Shown one piece after another: positions 17,774 to 26,490 of a stretch of 64,000 nucleotides of DNA. Source of the DNA: Micromonospora sp. WMMD1155 (lineage in GTDB: Bacteria; Actinomycetota; Actinomycetes; Mycobacteriales; Micromonosporaceae); assembly GCF_029581275.1 (NCBI RefSeq), contig NZ_CP120742.1, positions 1,214,501 through 1,278,500 of the forward strand, in the 5' to 3' direction. The stretch's first letter is position 1. The number at the start of each line of letters is the position of its first letter. Below the pieces are notes generated by a model. It ran no database searches and was not told the DNA's origin. It worked only from the letters and a program-made list of their open reading frames with translations. The translations under genes and the position numbers were made by a program.

Positions 17774-17825
17774 AGATCTTGGGCAGTTCCCGTTCCGCCC
17801 GCGGAACGGAAGCTGTCCAAGATCT
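17774..17825. repeat. 52-bp palindrome bounded by AGATCT
   Basis: 25-base arms (17774-17798 and 17801-17825) pair with only three mismatches, each of the G/A or C/T type, around two central bases. Ends read AGATCTTGG/CCAAGATCT. It lies between convergent genes after a separate terminator, so it is not needed for termination and may be a dispersed palindromic repeat. Confidence 0.65.
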
Positions 17826-17940
17826 GTGGAGTTACTACTCACGGCCTGCACGTCGGGAGAGCGAAACAGCCGGGCCGGCTCGGCCCGCGACCTGCCATTG
17901 GGAAGGGCGTGACGGTCAGGGACGACCAGACACCCAGCGG

Positions 17941-18780
17941 TCAGAAGAGGACCGTGGCGAGGGTGCCGATCGGTTGGAAGCCGCAGCGTTCGTAGACGCG
18001 GCGGGCCGGGAGGTTGAAGTCGTTGACGTACAGGCTGACGGTGGGGGCGACCCGCAGCAGCGCGTCGCGGACCACGGCCGCCATGGCGGCGGTGGCGATA
18101 CCGCGGCCCCGCCACTCGGGTGCCACCCAGACACCCTGGACCTGGGCGGTCCGCTTGGTCACCACGGCCAGCTCGGCCTTGAAGACGACAGTGCCGTCGA
18201 CGAAGCGGGCGTACGCCCGGCCGGACCGGACCAGGTCGTTGACCCGCCGCCGGTAGCTGCGCCCGCCGTCCTCGGCCAGCGGGGAGACGCCGACCTCTTC
18301 GGTGTACATGGCTACCGCCGCCGGGAAGAGGCGGTCGACCTCGCCGGAGCGGACCTGGCGTACCTCCGGGTCGGCCGGGATGGGTGGCAGGGTGTCGGTG
18401 GCCAGCAGTGGCTGGTTGGGGCGGACGTCTCGCGCTGGCCCCCACGTGTCGGAGAGCCGGTCCCACAGCCCCAGCACGGCGTCGGCCCGGCCGACGATGG
18501 AGGAGCACAGCCGTTCCTCGCCGGCGAGCAGGTCGGCGAAGGCGGCCACCGCGGCGTCGCTGGCCAGCACCGGCGTCAGGTTGCCGCCGAGCCAGCACAG
18601 CGATTCCAGGTTGCGCCGTGCGCCGTACCCCAGGATTCTCCCCTCGGCCCGCCACCACGAGAGGCCACGCGCGGCGATTCGCTCGGCGACCTGCGCGCCC
18701 GCGTACGGGTCATGGTCGAGTAGTCGCTCGACCGCGCGGCGCTCCGATTCCCCGAGTTGCCGTACCGGCACCGTCAGCAC
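17941..18780 (-). CDS. GNAT acetyltransferase with N-terminal DUF4081
   Basis: A 279-residue protein with an actinobacterial DUF4081 N-terminal half and a GNAT half near residues 150-279. The acetyl-CoA loop reads VAPEWRGRGIATAAMAAVV and the last motif is YVNDFNLPARRVYERCGF. It acetylates an unknown amine. In many actinobacteria this gene directly follows ispG (for example the ispG-Rv2867c pair of M. tuberculosis), but here about 1.5 kb of other sequence intervenes. The GTG at 18778-18780, just before LTVPVRQLGESE, is chosen because upstream residues are unlike the family; the ribosome site is weak. Confidence 0.85.
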   Translation of the reverse strand: MLTVPVRQLGESERRAVERLLDHDPYAGAQVAERIAARGLSWWRAEGRILGYGARRNLESLCWLGGNLTPVLASDAAVAAFADLLAGEERLCSSIVGRADAVLGLWDRLSDTWGPARDVRPNQPLLATDTLPPIPADPEVRQVRSGEVDRLFPAAVAMYTEEVGVSPLAEDGGRSYRRRVNDLVRSGRAYARFVDGTVVFKAELAVVTKRTAQVQGVWVAPEWRGRGIATAAMAAVVRDALLRVAPTVSLYVNDFNLPARRVYERCGFQPIGTLATVLF

Positions 18781-18783
18781 GAC

Positions 18784-19374
18784 TACCAGCCTGCCAGATC
18801 GACCCCCCGCTTCGCCGGTCGAGTGACAAGGCCGGCATCGGCTCGGCCGGTTCGCTGGCGGAACGGGTCCGCTCGGCCCAGCGGACGACTGACGGCACCA
18901 GCGCTCCGAGCAGAAGGAACACCGCACCGAGCACCAGCCAGCCCGGTACGCCCCAGCCGAGGGCGGAGTGCCACAGTTCCCCGGTCACGTGGGCGAGCGC
19001 TCCGACGCCGAGCAGGCCACCGCTCCGGCGGTGGGGAGCGCGCTGCTGGCGGCGAAGAGTACGCAGGCCAGGGCCGATTGCCACGCCCGCTCGACGGGCG
19101 GCACGGGCGGCTCCGGGCACGGTGGCGGCGGTGCCCGCAGCGGTACCTGGAGGAGGACCACGAGCCCGGTGTTGACCAACGTCAACGCGGAGATCATCCA
19201 GACGGGTGCCGTGGTGTGCCCGGCGATCCACAGCGGCAGGGCGATGGTGAGCAGGCTGATGTGCATGGACATCAGCCCGTCGACCAGGGTGAAGGCCAGG
19301 AACGGGCGGTCTCGCAGGGCGATCAGTCGCGGGCCGTGCGTCGGGGCGGCGACCCGGGGTTGTCGGCGATGCAT
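18784..19374 (-). pseudogene. Decayed MFS transporter remnant
   Basis: Translation of the minus strand gives pieces of an MFS exporter in two frames. One frame (about 19030-19374) reads RLIALRDRPFLAFTLVDGLM, then SLLTIALPLWIAG and ISALTLVNTGLVVLLQV. It then stops, and the protein continues in another frame (about 18840-19010) as GALAHVTGELWHSALGWG and WLVLGAVFLLLGALVPSVV. Only the second half of a normal MFS protein of about 400 residues is present, and at least one frameshift breaks it. It is divergent from the PadR gene, as a PadR-controlled exporter would be. Confidence 0.8.
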
Positions 19375-19397
19375 TGCCGATATATCGTTGATGCATC
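19368..19397. promoter_or_regulatory. 30-bp concentric dyad, probable PadR operator
   Basis: GATGCAT/ATGCATC outer arms and a central CGATATATCG palindrome share one centre (between 19382 and 19383). The site lies between the padR-like gene and the MFS remnant and even covers the ATG that opens the remnant. An A/T-rich dyad in this setting fits PadR-family autoregulation; binding by this PadR is inferred. Confidence 0.7.
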
Positions 19398-19426
19398 AGC
19401 GACAGTACGAAGAGAGGGAGAACCTG

Positions 19427-20026
19427 ATGAGGTTCCATCGACAGCACCACTCGAGGCACGAGGCGCGGATGCGAGGGTTCGGCTTCCCGCCGGTGCCGCC
19501 CGGCCCCCACGACCATGGCCACGAGCACGGACACGGCGGCCCCTGGGGCGGCCGGGGTCGCGGCAGAGGTCGAGGTCGAGGTCGACGCCCCAACGTCCGG
19601 GCCGCTGTGCTGGCTCTGCTCACCGAGCGGCCGATGCACGGCTACGAGATGATCCAGGAGATCGACTCCCGCACCGGCGGCGCGTGGCGACCGAGCCCTG
19701 GGTCGATCTACCCCACCCTCCAGCTCCTGGAGGACGAGGGCGTGATCGCCGCCAGCACGGAGGAGTCCGGCGGCGGGCGCAAGCGCTTCACGGTCACCGA
19801 GGCCGGGCAGGCGGAGGCCGCCGAGGCCGCGCAGACTCCGGCCTGGGCGGACGTCGCCCAGACCACGGTGACCAGTTGGCACGACATCCGCGACTCCGGG
19901 GCCCAAGCGATGAACGCGCTGCGCCAGGTCATGATGAACGGCACCGACGACCAACGCGAGCGAGCCGCCCAGGTGCTCGACGAGACGCGCCGCAAGCTGT
20001 ACGCGATCCTCGCCGAATCCGAGTGA
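19427..20026 (+). CDS. PadR family transcriptional regulator
   Basis: A 199-residue repressor-type regulator. The winged-helix domain starts near residue 53 with VRAAVLALLTERPMHGYEMIQEI, followed by WRPSPGSIYPTLQLLEDEGVI and the wing GGGRKRFTVTEAG, all standard PadR marks. The first 50 residues are rich in His, Gly and Arg (HDHGHEHGHGG), which could bind metal or simply be disordered. The ATG at 19427 has GGGAG 6 bases upstream. It faces a decayed MFS exporter across a clear dyad, so it was probably that exporter's repressor and may now be an orphan. Confidence 0.92.
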   Translation: MRFHRQHHSRHEARMRGFGFPPVPPGPHDHGHEHGHGGPWGGRGRGRGRGRGRRPNVRAAVLALLTERPMHGYEMIQEIDSRTGGAWRPSPGSIYPTLQLLEDEGVIAASTEESGGGRKRFTVTEAGQAEAAEAAQTPAWADVAQTTVTSWHDIRDSGAQAMNALRQVMMNGTDDQRERAAQVLDETRRKLYAILAESE

Positions 20027-20230
20027 CCCGAACGCCGACGCCCGCACGAACGCACGCCACCGTCCGTCCGAACGCCAACGCCGCCCGAACGCACTCCGAC
20101 ACCCGCACGAACGCCGACGCCGCCCGCACGCCACCGTCCGCACGAACGGCACCGAGAACACCGACAGGCGCCGGCAAACACCGGCAGGCACGGCACCCGC
20201 CGCGCACGGCGGCAGGACGGCATCGGGTAC
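20027..20230. repeat. Degenerate short repeats after the padR gene
   Basis: Loose repeats of CGCACGAACGC, GAACGCCGACGCC and CGAACGC fill about 150 bases between padR and the terminator. No gene is seen. Confidence 0.55.
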
Positions 20231-20234
20231 GACG

Positions 20235-20270
20235 AATGCGGCCGTTCCCCGCACGGGGAACGGCCGCATT
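20235..20270. terminator. Bidirectional terminator between padR and ispG
   Basis: A perfect 16-bp stem (20235-20250 with 20255-20270) and GCAC loop is followed by TTTTCC. A second small dyad, ATTTTCCA/TGGAAAAT (20268-20285), abuts the ispG stop. This is one of the few hairpins here with a T-run. Confidence 0.85.
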
Positions 20271-20284
20271 TTCCAAATGGAAAA

Positions 20285-21466
20285 TCAGTGCACGGTGACC
20301 GTCGGGCCGGTGACCAGCCCGCGCAGCTCCTCGGGAAGCTCGGCGCCCATCTCGTCGGCGATCCGCAGCGCCTCCTCGATCAGCGTCTCCACGATCTGCG
20401 CCTCGGGCACCGTCTTGACGACCTGCCCCTTGACGAAGATCTGGCCCTTGCCGTTGCCGGAGGCGACACCGAGGTCGGCCTCGCGGGCCTCGCCGGGCCC
20501 GTTGACGACGCAGCCCATCACGGCGACCCGCAGCGGCACCGGCAGCCCTTCCAGACCGGCGGTGACCTCCTCGGCGAGCTTGTAGACGTCGACCTGGGCC
20601 CGCCCACAGGACGGGCAGGAGACGATCTCCAGGCCGCGCTCGCGCAGACCGAGGGACTCCAGGATCTGGTTGCCGACCTTGATCTCCTCGACCGGCGGGG
20701 CGGACAGCGACACCCGGATGGTGTCGCCGATCCCCTCGGCCAGCAGCGCACCGAAGGCGACCGCCGACTTGATGGTGCCCTGGAACGCCGGACCGGCCTC
20801 GGTGACGCCGAGGTGCAGGGGGTAGTCGCACTGCTCGGCGAGCTGCCGGTACGCGCGGATCATCACGACCGGGTCGTTGTGCTTGACCGAGATCTTGATG
20901 TCCCGGAAGCCGTGCTCCTCGAACAGCGAGCACTCCCAGAGCGCCGACTCGACGAGCGCCTCGGCGGTGGCCTTGCCGTACTTCGACAGCAGCCGCTTGT
21001 CCAACGAGCCCGCGTTGACGCCGATCCGGATCGGCACCCCCGCGTCCCCGGCGGCGCGGGCGATCTCCTTGACCTTGTCGTCGAACTGCCGGATGTTGCC
21101 CGGGTTGACCCGGACGGCGGCGCAGCCGGCGTCGATCGCGGCGAAGACGTACTTGGGCTGGAAGTGGATGTCGGCGATCACCGGGATCTGCGACTTCTTG
21201 GCGATCGCGGGCAGCGCCTCGACGTCGTCCTGGGACGGCACCGCCACCCGGACGATCTGGCAGCCGGACGCGGTCAGCTCGGCGATCTGCTGGAGGGTCG
21301 CGTTGATGTCGGAGGTGAGGGTCGTGGTCATCGACTGCACGGACACCGGCGCACCGCCACCGACCGGCACCGAGCCGACCATGATCTGGCGGCTGGCCCG
21401 GCGGGGAGCGAGCGGCGGGGGCGGCACGGCGGGCATACCGAGACTGATAGCTGTCACTTCAGGCAC
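20285..21466 (-). CDS. ispG: 4-hydroxy-3-methylbut-2-en-1-yl diphosphate synthase
   Basis: A 393-residue 4Fe-4S enzyme of the MEP isoprenoid pathway that turns methylerythritol cyclodiphosphate into HMBPP. The cluster ligands are Cys284 and Cys287 (VSCPSCGRA) and Cys319 ([11 protein letters not shown]), with Glu326 following. [12 protein letters not shown] and RVNPGNI in the TIM-barrel part are intact. The GTG start at 21464-21466 immediately follows the rip1 stop, so the genes are translationally linked. With dxr two genes upstream, this is one MEP-pathway operon. Confidence 0.97.
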   Translation of the reverse strand: MPEVTAISLGMPAVPPPPLAPRRASRQIMVGSVPVGGGAPVSVQSMTTTLTSDINATLQQIAELTASGCQIVRVAVPSQDDVEALPAIAKKSQIPVIADIHFQPKYVFAAIDAGCAAVRVNPGNIRQFDDKVKEIARAAGDAGVPIRIGVNAGSLDKRLLSKYGKATAEALVESALWECSLFEEHGFRDIKISVKHNDPVVMIRAYRQLAEQCDYPLHLGVTEAGPAFQGTIKSAVAFGALLAEGIGDTIRVSLSAPPVEEIKVGNQILESLGLRERGLEIVSCPSCGRAQVDVYKLAEEVTAGLEGLPVPLRVAVMGCVVNGPGEAREADLGVASGNGKGQIFVKGQVVKTVPEAQIVETLIEEALRIADEMGAELPEELRGLVTGPTVTVH

Positions 21467-22717
21467 TCACCTTGGGAAGAGCGTGATCGGGTTGACGACG
21501 TCCGCGGCGATGGTCAGCAGCGTGAACGCGCCACCGATCAGGATCACCGCGTACGTGAAGGGCATCAGTTTGAGGTAGTCCACCCGGCCGGGGTCGGCGC
21601 GGCCGATCTTGCTGTAGATCCAGGAACGGGCGCGTTCGAACCAGGCGACGGCGATGTGGCCGCCGTCGACCGGGAGCAGCGGCAGCAGGTTGAACACGCC
21701 GATGAAGAAGTTCAGCGACACGAAGAGCATGAAGAAGACCAGCCAGGCGTTGTTCTCCACCGCCTCGCCGCCGAGTCGGCTGGCGCCGACCACGCTGATC
21801 GGGGTGTCCACGTCGCGCTCGCCGCCGGTGAGGGCGGTCCACAGGGCGGGGACCTTCTGCGGGAGGCGCTGCAACGCCTCGACGGTGCCGACGGCGAGCT
21901 GACCGGTGAAGTCGGCGGTGGCGCCGAAGGCGCCGACCGGGCCGTACGTCACTCGGGTGGGGGTGCTGGGGACGAGCCCGACGCCGAGCGCGGCCACCGG
22001 CGCGACGGTGCCGCTCGGGTCGTCCAGCGGCGGACGCTGGGTCTGCGCGAGCACGGTGCTGGTGGTGGCCGGCTGCCCGTCGCGGACGTATGCGATCTGC
22101 GTGGTGTCGCCCGGCTTGAGGCCGCGCAGCGTGGTGAGCAGGTCGCCGTAGGAGTTGATCGGAGTGCCGTTGATCGAGGTGATCCGGTCGCCGTTCTTCA
22201 ACTGCGCCTGGGCGGCCGGGCTGGCGGCGTCGCCGGGGGCGCAGGCGCGCACCGAGTTCTCCGCCACCACGCAGTCACTGAGTCGGATGACGGCCGGCTC
22301 CTGGCGGGCCTGCGCGTCGGTGGTCGGGAAGTCCGGGTTGGGCAGGCCGGCGGAGACGGCCAGGATCCAGATCGTGACCAGGGCCAACGCGAAGTGCGTG
22401 ATCGACCCGGCGGCCATCACGATCGTCCGCTTCCAGACCGGGTAGCGCCACATCACCCGCGACTCGTCGCCCGGCTCGACGTCGTCGTCCTGCGGGGTCA
22501 TCCCGACGATCTTGCAGAAGCCGCCGAGGGGGATGCCCTTGAGGCCGTACTCGGTCTCACCCCGCTTGAACGACCAGATCGTGGGCCCGAAGCCGACGAA
22601 GTACTTGGTGACCTTCATCCCGAACGCCTTGGCGGTCAGCAGGTGCCCCGCCTCGTGCAGGCTCACCGAGATGAGAATGGCCAGGGCGAAGAGGACCACC
22701 CCGAGCAGGTACGACAT
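21467..22717 (-). CDS. rip1: Site-2 intramembrane metalloprotease (Rip1/RseP-like)
   Basis: A 416-residue M50 zinc protease that cleaves membrane-bound anti-sigma factors or other targets within the bilayer. The zinc site HEAGH is at residues 21-25 in helix 1 and the second motif LLPLLPVDGGH lies near the C-terminus. A PDZ-like region with GDRITSINGTPINSYGDL lies between. The ATG at 22715-22717 shares one base with the dxr stop (TGATG) and has AAGGAG upstream. The dxr-rip1-ispG order is conserved in actinobacteria. Confidence 0.95.
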   Translation of the reverse strand: MSYLLGVVLFALAILISVSLHEAGHLLTAKAFGMKVTKYFVGFGPTIWSFKRGETEYGLKGIPLGGFCKIVGMTPQDDDVEPGDESRVMWRYPVWKRTIVMAAGSITHFALALVTIWILAVSAGLPNPDFPTTDAQARQEPAVIRLSDCVVAENSVRACAPGDAASPAAQAQLKNGDRITSINGTPINSYGDLLTTLRGLKPGDTTQIAYVRDGQPATTSTVLAQTQRPPLDDPSGTVAPVAALGVGLVPSTPTRVTYGPVGAFGATADFTGQLAVGTVEALQRLPQKVPALWTALTGGERDVDTPISVVGASRLGGEAVENNAWLVFFMLFVSLNFFIGVFNLLPLLPVDGGHIAVAWFERARSWIYSKIGRADPGRVDYLKLMPFTYAVILIGGAFTLLTIAADVVNPITLFPR

Positions 22718-23928
22718 CAAGCTCCTTCCACCGAACCCGCGATGATCTCCTGCGCGTGCGCGCGTGCCCACGACTCGGCCGCGAGCACGTCCTCGACGGT
22801 ACCTGGTTCGCCGAAGTCCGGAGCCTCCTCCAACACGCGTTCGAGGGTGTCGACGATGCCGAGGAACGGCAGCCGGCCCGCCGCGAACGCCTCGACGCAC
22901 TCCTCGTTCGCCGCGTTGTAGATCGCCGGGCGGCTGCGTCCGGCCTCTCCGGCGGCCTTGGCCAGCGCGACGGCCGGGAACGCCTCGTCGTCGAGCGGCG
23001 CGAACTCCCAGGTGTGCGAGGTCGTCCAGTCGACTCCGGCGGCAGCCTCGGGGACCCGGTCCGGCCAGCCCAACGCGACGGCGATCGGCAGCCGCATGTC
23101 CGGGGGGCTGGCCTGGGCGATCGTGGAGCCGTCGACGAACTCGACCATGGAGTGGATCACCGACGTCGGGTGCACCATCACGGTGATGTCGGCGTAGGGA
23201 ACGTCGAACAACTCGTGCGCCTCGATCACCTCAAGCGCCTTGTTGACCATGGTGGCCGAGTTGATCGTGATGACCTTCCCCATGTTCCAGGTCGGGTGAG
23301 CGAGCGCCTGCTCGGGTGTGACCTGCGTCAACTCGTCGCGGCTCCGACCCCGGAACGGGCCACCGCTGGCCGTCACGATCAGCCGCCGTACCTCCGGGCG
23401 CGACCCGGACCGCAGGCACTGCGCCAACGCGGTGTGCTCCGAGTCGACCGGCACGATCTGCCCCGGCCGCGTCATCGCGGCCCGGACCAGGGGGCCGCCG
23501 GCCACGAGCGACTCCTTGTTGGCGAGTGCGAGGGTACGACCAGCACCGAGCGCGGCCAGCGTAGGGGCGAGGCCCAGCGAGCCGACCACCCCGTTGAGCA
23601 CGATGTCGCACGGCCACTGGGCCAGCTCGGTCATGGCGTCCGGCCCGGCCACGATCTTGGGGAGCTTGAAGTCACCGGTGGCCCACCCGCGCCGACTCGC
23701 CTCGGCGTAGAACGCGAGTTGGAGGTCCTGCGCGGCGGACGCCCGGGCCACCCCGACCGCCTCGACGCCCAGCTCCAGGGCCTGCGCGGCGAGCAGCTCG
23801 ACGTTGCCGCCGCCCGCGCCCACGGCGATCACCCGGAACCGGTCCGGGTTGCGCCGGACGATGTCGATGGCCTGCGTACCGATCGAACCGGTGGACCCGA
23901 GCAGAACAAGATCGCGGGGGGAAGTCAC
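22717..23928 (-). CDS. dxr: 1-deoxy-D-xylulose 5-phosphate reductoisomerase
   Basis: A 403-residue NADPH-dependent enzyme, the second step of the MEP pathway. The NADPH-binding motif is [20 protein letters not shown] at the N-terminus. The metal and substrate region has [23 protein letters not shown] and [20 protein letters not shown]. The GTG at 23926-23928 is chosen four residues before the first strand; an in-frame GTG six codons upstream is an alternative. It leads the operon dxr-rip1-ispG. Confidence 0.96.
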   Translation of the reverse strand: MTSPRDLVLLGSTGSIGTQAIDIVRRNPDRFRVIAVGAGGGNVELLAAQALELGVEAVGVARASAAQDLQLAFYAEASRRGWATGDFKLPKIVAGPDAMTELAQWPCDIVLNGVVGSLGLAPTLAALGAGRTLALANKESLVAGGPLVRAAMTRPGQIVPVDSEHTALAQCLRSGSRPEVRRLIVTASGGPFRGRSRDELTQVTPEQALAHPTWNMGKVITINSATMVNKALEVIEAHELFDVPYADITVMVHPTSVIHSMVEFVDGSTIAQASPPDMRLPIAVALGWPDRVPEAAAGVDWTTSHTWEFAPLDDEAFPAVALAKAAGEAGRSRPAIYNAANEECVEAFAAGRLPFLGIVDTLERVLEEAPDFGEPGTVEDVLAAESWARAHAQEIIAGSVEGA

Positions 23929-24017
23929 AGGCCCATTCTTCCCCACCGTCACTGCGAGCCCGCTGGGAGCCTCAGCCCACCGCCGCCACCGCCCGTCCCT
24001 CCGCCCGCCCTTGCCGT

Positions 24018-24093
24018 TGATCGACACCACATCGCCGACCTGGCGGCATCCCCGCTCCCCGACACCCCCACCTCGCCGACCTCGTGTCGATCA
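24018..24093. repeat. 76-bp TGATCGAC palindromic element, copy 1
   Basis: A 76-base imperfect palindrome with ends TGATCGACAC/GTGTCGATCA lies between the dxr start and the end of the Uma2 gene. It matches the element at 46295-46370 at about 64 of 76 positions without gaps. The internal segment GACACCCCCAC is shared. It encodes nothing. Confidence 0.8.
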
Positions 24094-24102
24094 AGGGGCG
24101 AC

Positions 24103-24735
24103 TCAGTCCTCCTCGCCCGACTCCTCCTCGTCCAGCAACTCGGCCGGGTCGATGGAGAATTCGAACGGCTCCCGCATTGCGAAGGTGCTCCCCGCCGCGG
24201 CGGCGGCCAACGGCCGGTACTCCCCGTCGGACAGCTCGAACAGGGCCATGGTCGGCACACGGTTACGCAGGTCCACCCGGAGAAAGAACGGCACCCCGAC
24301 GGCGGCGTACTCGCGGGGGCGGTCGATCACATCCTTACGCCGATTACCTGGCGAGACGATCTCCCCCAACAACACCGCCTCGGCGATGGGAACCGTAGTG
24401 CGGCCACCACCGGACTTCCGCAGCACAGCGATGTCCGGGATGAAGAGATCATCCCCGCAGATGACGTTGATCTCCGGATAGACCCAGAATCCCGCCTTCC
24501 GCGCAGCACGGTGCAACACGTAGGGCAACTCCCGCTCGACCGACTGATGGTCGATTCCCGCGTGTGGTGTCACGATCACGCTTCCGCTCAGGACCTCAAC
24601 CTTGGGGCCGCTGGTCTCCGGCAACAGGTCGAGGGCGAGCTGCGCAGTCCACGGCTCGTCGTGCCACCGCAGCACGTCGAACGACGGCTCGGTGTGCTGC
24701 GGCGCCGGCTCCGGCGCGAATGCTGCCTGGGCCAT
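24103..24735 (-). CDS. Uma2-family (DUF820) putative restriction endonuclease-fold protein
   Basis: A 210-residue protein of the Uma2 family, which has a PD-(D/E)xK nuclease fold and is abundant in cyanobacteria and actinobacteria. Visible marks are VEVLSGSVIVTPHAGIDH, VYPEINVICGDDLFIPDIAVL with the conserved Pro-Asp, EAVLLGEIVSPGNRRKD with Glu as an active-site residue, and REYAAVGVPFFLRVD. The cellular role is unknown. The ATG at 24733-24735 has GAGGGGG 8 bases upstream, better than a GTG three codons earlier. It stands alone, with a palindromic element just past its stop. Confidence 0.85.
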   Translation of the reverse strand: MAQAAFAPEPAPQHTEPSFDVLRWHDEPWTAQLALDLLPETSGPKVEVLSGSVIVTPHAGIDHQSVERELPYVLHRAARKAGFWVYPEINVICGDDLFIPDIAVLRKSGGGRTTVPIAEAVLLGEIVSPGNRRKDVIDRPREYAAVGVPFFLRVDLRNRVPTMALFELSDGEYRPLAAAAAGSTFAMREPFEFSIDPAELLDEEESGEED

Positions 24736-24820
24736 CCGGCTCACCCCCTCAGCGGGACATTCTGTTCAGCTCAGCCTAATCACCGCAGCCCCAGTTGCGC
24801 GGGATCGCACACCCGGTCCG

Positions 24821-24979
24821 TCATCGAGATCTACACATCCCGAGGCCCTTGCCAGCGACGATCGAGAGCCCGGCCGTCGCGGCGAACCAGCCCGGAGTCT
24901 TCCAGCGGCCGGTGAGCAGAGGTCGGCCCCACAGCCAGAGCACGAACAGAAGGGGTACGGCGAGGCAGAGCGCAGTCAT
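24821..24979 (-). CDS. Small membrane protein coupled to DUF397 gene
   Basis: A 52-residue protein with two hydrophobic segments (TALCLAVPLLFVLWLWG and WFAATAGLSIVAGKGLG) joined by a basic turn. Its ATG overlaps the DUF397 stop as ATGA (24976-24979), which argues that it is translated as the third member of this operon. I do not recognise the family. It could be a membrane partner of the Scr1/DUF397 module, or a relic. Confidence 0.55.
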   Translation of the reverse strand: MTALCLAVPLLFVLWLWGRPLLTGRWKTPGWFAATAGLSIVAGKGLGMCRSR

Positions 24980-25167
24980 CGCGTGGGCTGGCTGACCACC
25001 GTGCACGTGATGAAGGCGGTCCAGGCCGAGGGGGTGAAGGTCAACACCGGCCCCTGCCGGTCCTTGCTGTCGCGTACGCCGACCGTCTCGGCGAAGCCCG
25101 CCACCTCGACGCAGTCGCCGTCGCCACCGGACCGGGTCGACGTGCGCCAGACTCCGTCACGCTCCAT
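24976..25167 (-). CDS. DUF397 domain protein
   Basis: A 63-residue protein with the DUF397 signature: WRTSTRSGGDGDCVEVA, then VGVRDSKDRQGPVLTFTPSAW and a final AFI. DUF397 proteins are small actinobacterial partners of Scr1/WhiJ-type helix-turn-helix regulators, some linked to development. It overlaps the 3' end of the regulator gene by 11 bases and the small membrane protein gene by 3, forming a compact operon. Confidence 0.9.
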   Translation of the reverse strand: MERDGVWRTSTRSGGDGDCVEVAGFAETVGVRDSKDRQGPVLTFTPSAWTAFITCTVVSQPTR

Positions 25168-26037
25168 CGGTCATCTCCTTCGCTATCGTCGCAATCAGCT
25201 CGCGGGACTCGGTCGGGGACAGCGCTCGCTCCCCTAGTGAGCGCCACACGTTCTCGTAGACCTCGATCTCGTGCGCCTTGTCAAGGTAAACCGCGCCGCA
25301 GGGACCGTCCATATAGATCGTGGTCGGCTCCGGCGACCGCACGTCGGTCGGGAAGTCGAGCATGGTGAAGGTGCCAGACGATGCCCAGCGGAACAGCCCA
25401 GCGGTCAGCGGCAGCACGCGCAGGTTGATGTTGTGCCGCTCGCTCGTCACCACCAGGGCCTCCAGTTGCCGCACCATGGCCGATCGATCGCGCAGCGGCC
25501 GACGCAACACCGATTCGTTCAGGATGACGTCGAGATGCGGGGCGCGGGGCACCGCACGGGCCAGCAAGCGCTGCCGATGCAGCCGGATGTCTACCCGAGC
25601 CTTGCGCTCCGCCTCGCCGAGCTGCGGATGGTCGGTGGCGATCACCTCGGTCATGTACTCGACCGTCTGCAACAGGCCGGGGATGAGGTCCGCCTCGTAC
25701 TTGCGGATGCGGGTGGCGGCGGCTTCCAGACCGACGTACAGCTTGAACCAGTCCTTGATCGCCTCGCCGTAGCTGTGCCACCAGCCGTGCGCCTTGGTCT
25801 CGCGGGCCAGCGCCCGCATCGTCTCGATCGTCTCCGGAGACGCGTTGTAGACCCGGCACATGGCCGCCACGTCGTTCGGGTGCATGGGGACCTGGCCGGT
25901 TTCGTACCGCCAGATGCGCGGTGCCGACCATTCCAATTCCTTGGCCGCCGCCGTGACCGTCACATAGGCATTTCGCGAAGCTCTCTCAGATATCTGCCGA
26001 GCTGCCTCCGTGGGACTGTGCTGCCGGAGTCGTCCAC
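25157..26037 (-). pseudogene. Scr1/DUF5753-type helix-turn-helix regulator, frameshifted
   Basis: The protein is split over two frames. The first 26 codons from a GTG at 26035-26037 read DDSGSTVPRRQLGRYLRELREM and end at TGA (25960-25962). The rest runs in the next frame from about 25963: TVTAAAKELEWSAPRIWRYETGQVPM, the XRE-type recognition helix, followed by the long DUF5753 domain (EADLIPGLLQTVEYM, MVRQLEALV, IYMDGPCGAVYLDK). One lost base near 25965-25972 would restore a normal member of about 293 residues. A GTG at 25961-25963 overlaps the TGA as ATGTGA, so reinitiation could still yield a protein lacking its first helix. Confidence 0.75.
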
Positions 26038-26172
26038 GTCATCTCCCTGACTGTCGTCGTGTAAGACACCTCGCCCCTTGGTCTGGATTCTGCCGCGAAA
26101 GATTGCGTTGGGCCAGCAGTGAAACGACCATCGTGGACAGCCGGACAACAGATCGGGTCGGCCACCGTCGGG

Positions 26173-26218
26173 AGCGTTATACCGCAGAGTCATATTTATG
26201 ACTGTGAGGTATGACGCT
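26173..26218. promoter_or_regulatory. 46-bp dyad in the divergent regulator/small-ORF gap
   Basis: 21-base arms (26173-26193 and 26198-26218) match at 18 positions around ATTT; the innermost AGTCAT/ATGACT is perfect. It lies between the frameshifted HTH gene and two plus-strand small genes and could be the operator for the HTH protein or a cruciform. It also holds unusually A/T-rich sequence for this genome. Confidence 0.6.
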
Positions 26219-26250
26219 CGTCGGGAGGTCGCCGCCCGGACGGGAGGACC

Positions 26251-26490
26251 ATGGGCGCTGTCGACGATCTACCGCTTCCGCCCCACGTCACCACGGAGGA
26301 CGTCGTGCTGGCGCTGCGGGCGATCACCGTGCACGCCCCCGAGCAGCCGAACGGTGACCGTTGCCGCAAGGACGAGGCAGCACACCCGTGCCGGCTGCAC
26401 CGCTGGGGCCGTCGCGTCCTGGAGCAACGCGGCCTGACCGATGAGCAGGTGCAGACGCTGATCACGGGAGGAACGGTGGCGTTGCGATGA
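26251..26490 (+). CDS. Small conserved-looking protein of unknown function
   Basis: A 79-residue soluble protein starting MGAVDDLPLPPHVTTEDVVLAL, with two cysteines flanking a basic stretch (DRCRKDEAAHPCRLHRWGRRVL). The C-terminal half (LEQRGLTDEQVQTLITGG) resembles a short helical unit. GGGAGG lies 3 bases before the ATG. The stop overlaps the next ATG as ATGA. It is divergent from the HTH gene, the layout of Scr1-type cassettes. I do not recognise its family. Confidence 0.65.
   Translation: MGAVDDLPLPPHVTTEDVVLALRAITVHAPEQPNGDRCRKDEAAHPCRLHRWGRRVLEQRGLTDEQVQTLITGGTVALR

Noticed and set aside
20288..22921. An 877-codon plus-strand open frame
   Set aside because: It is antisense to ispG and rip1, which have unmistakable family motifs; the shadow has none.
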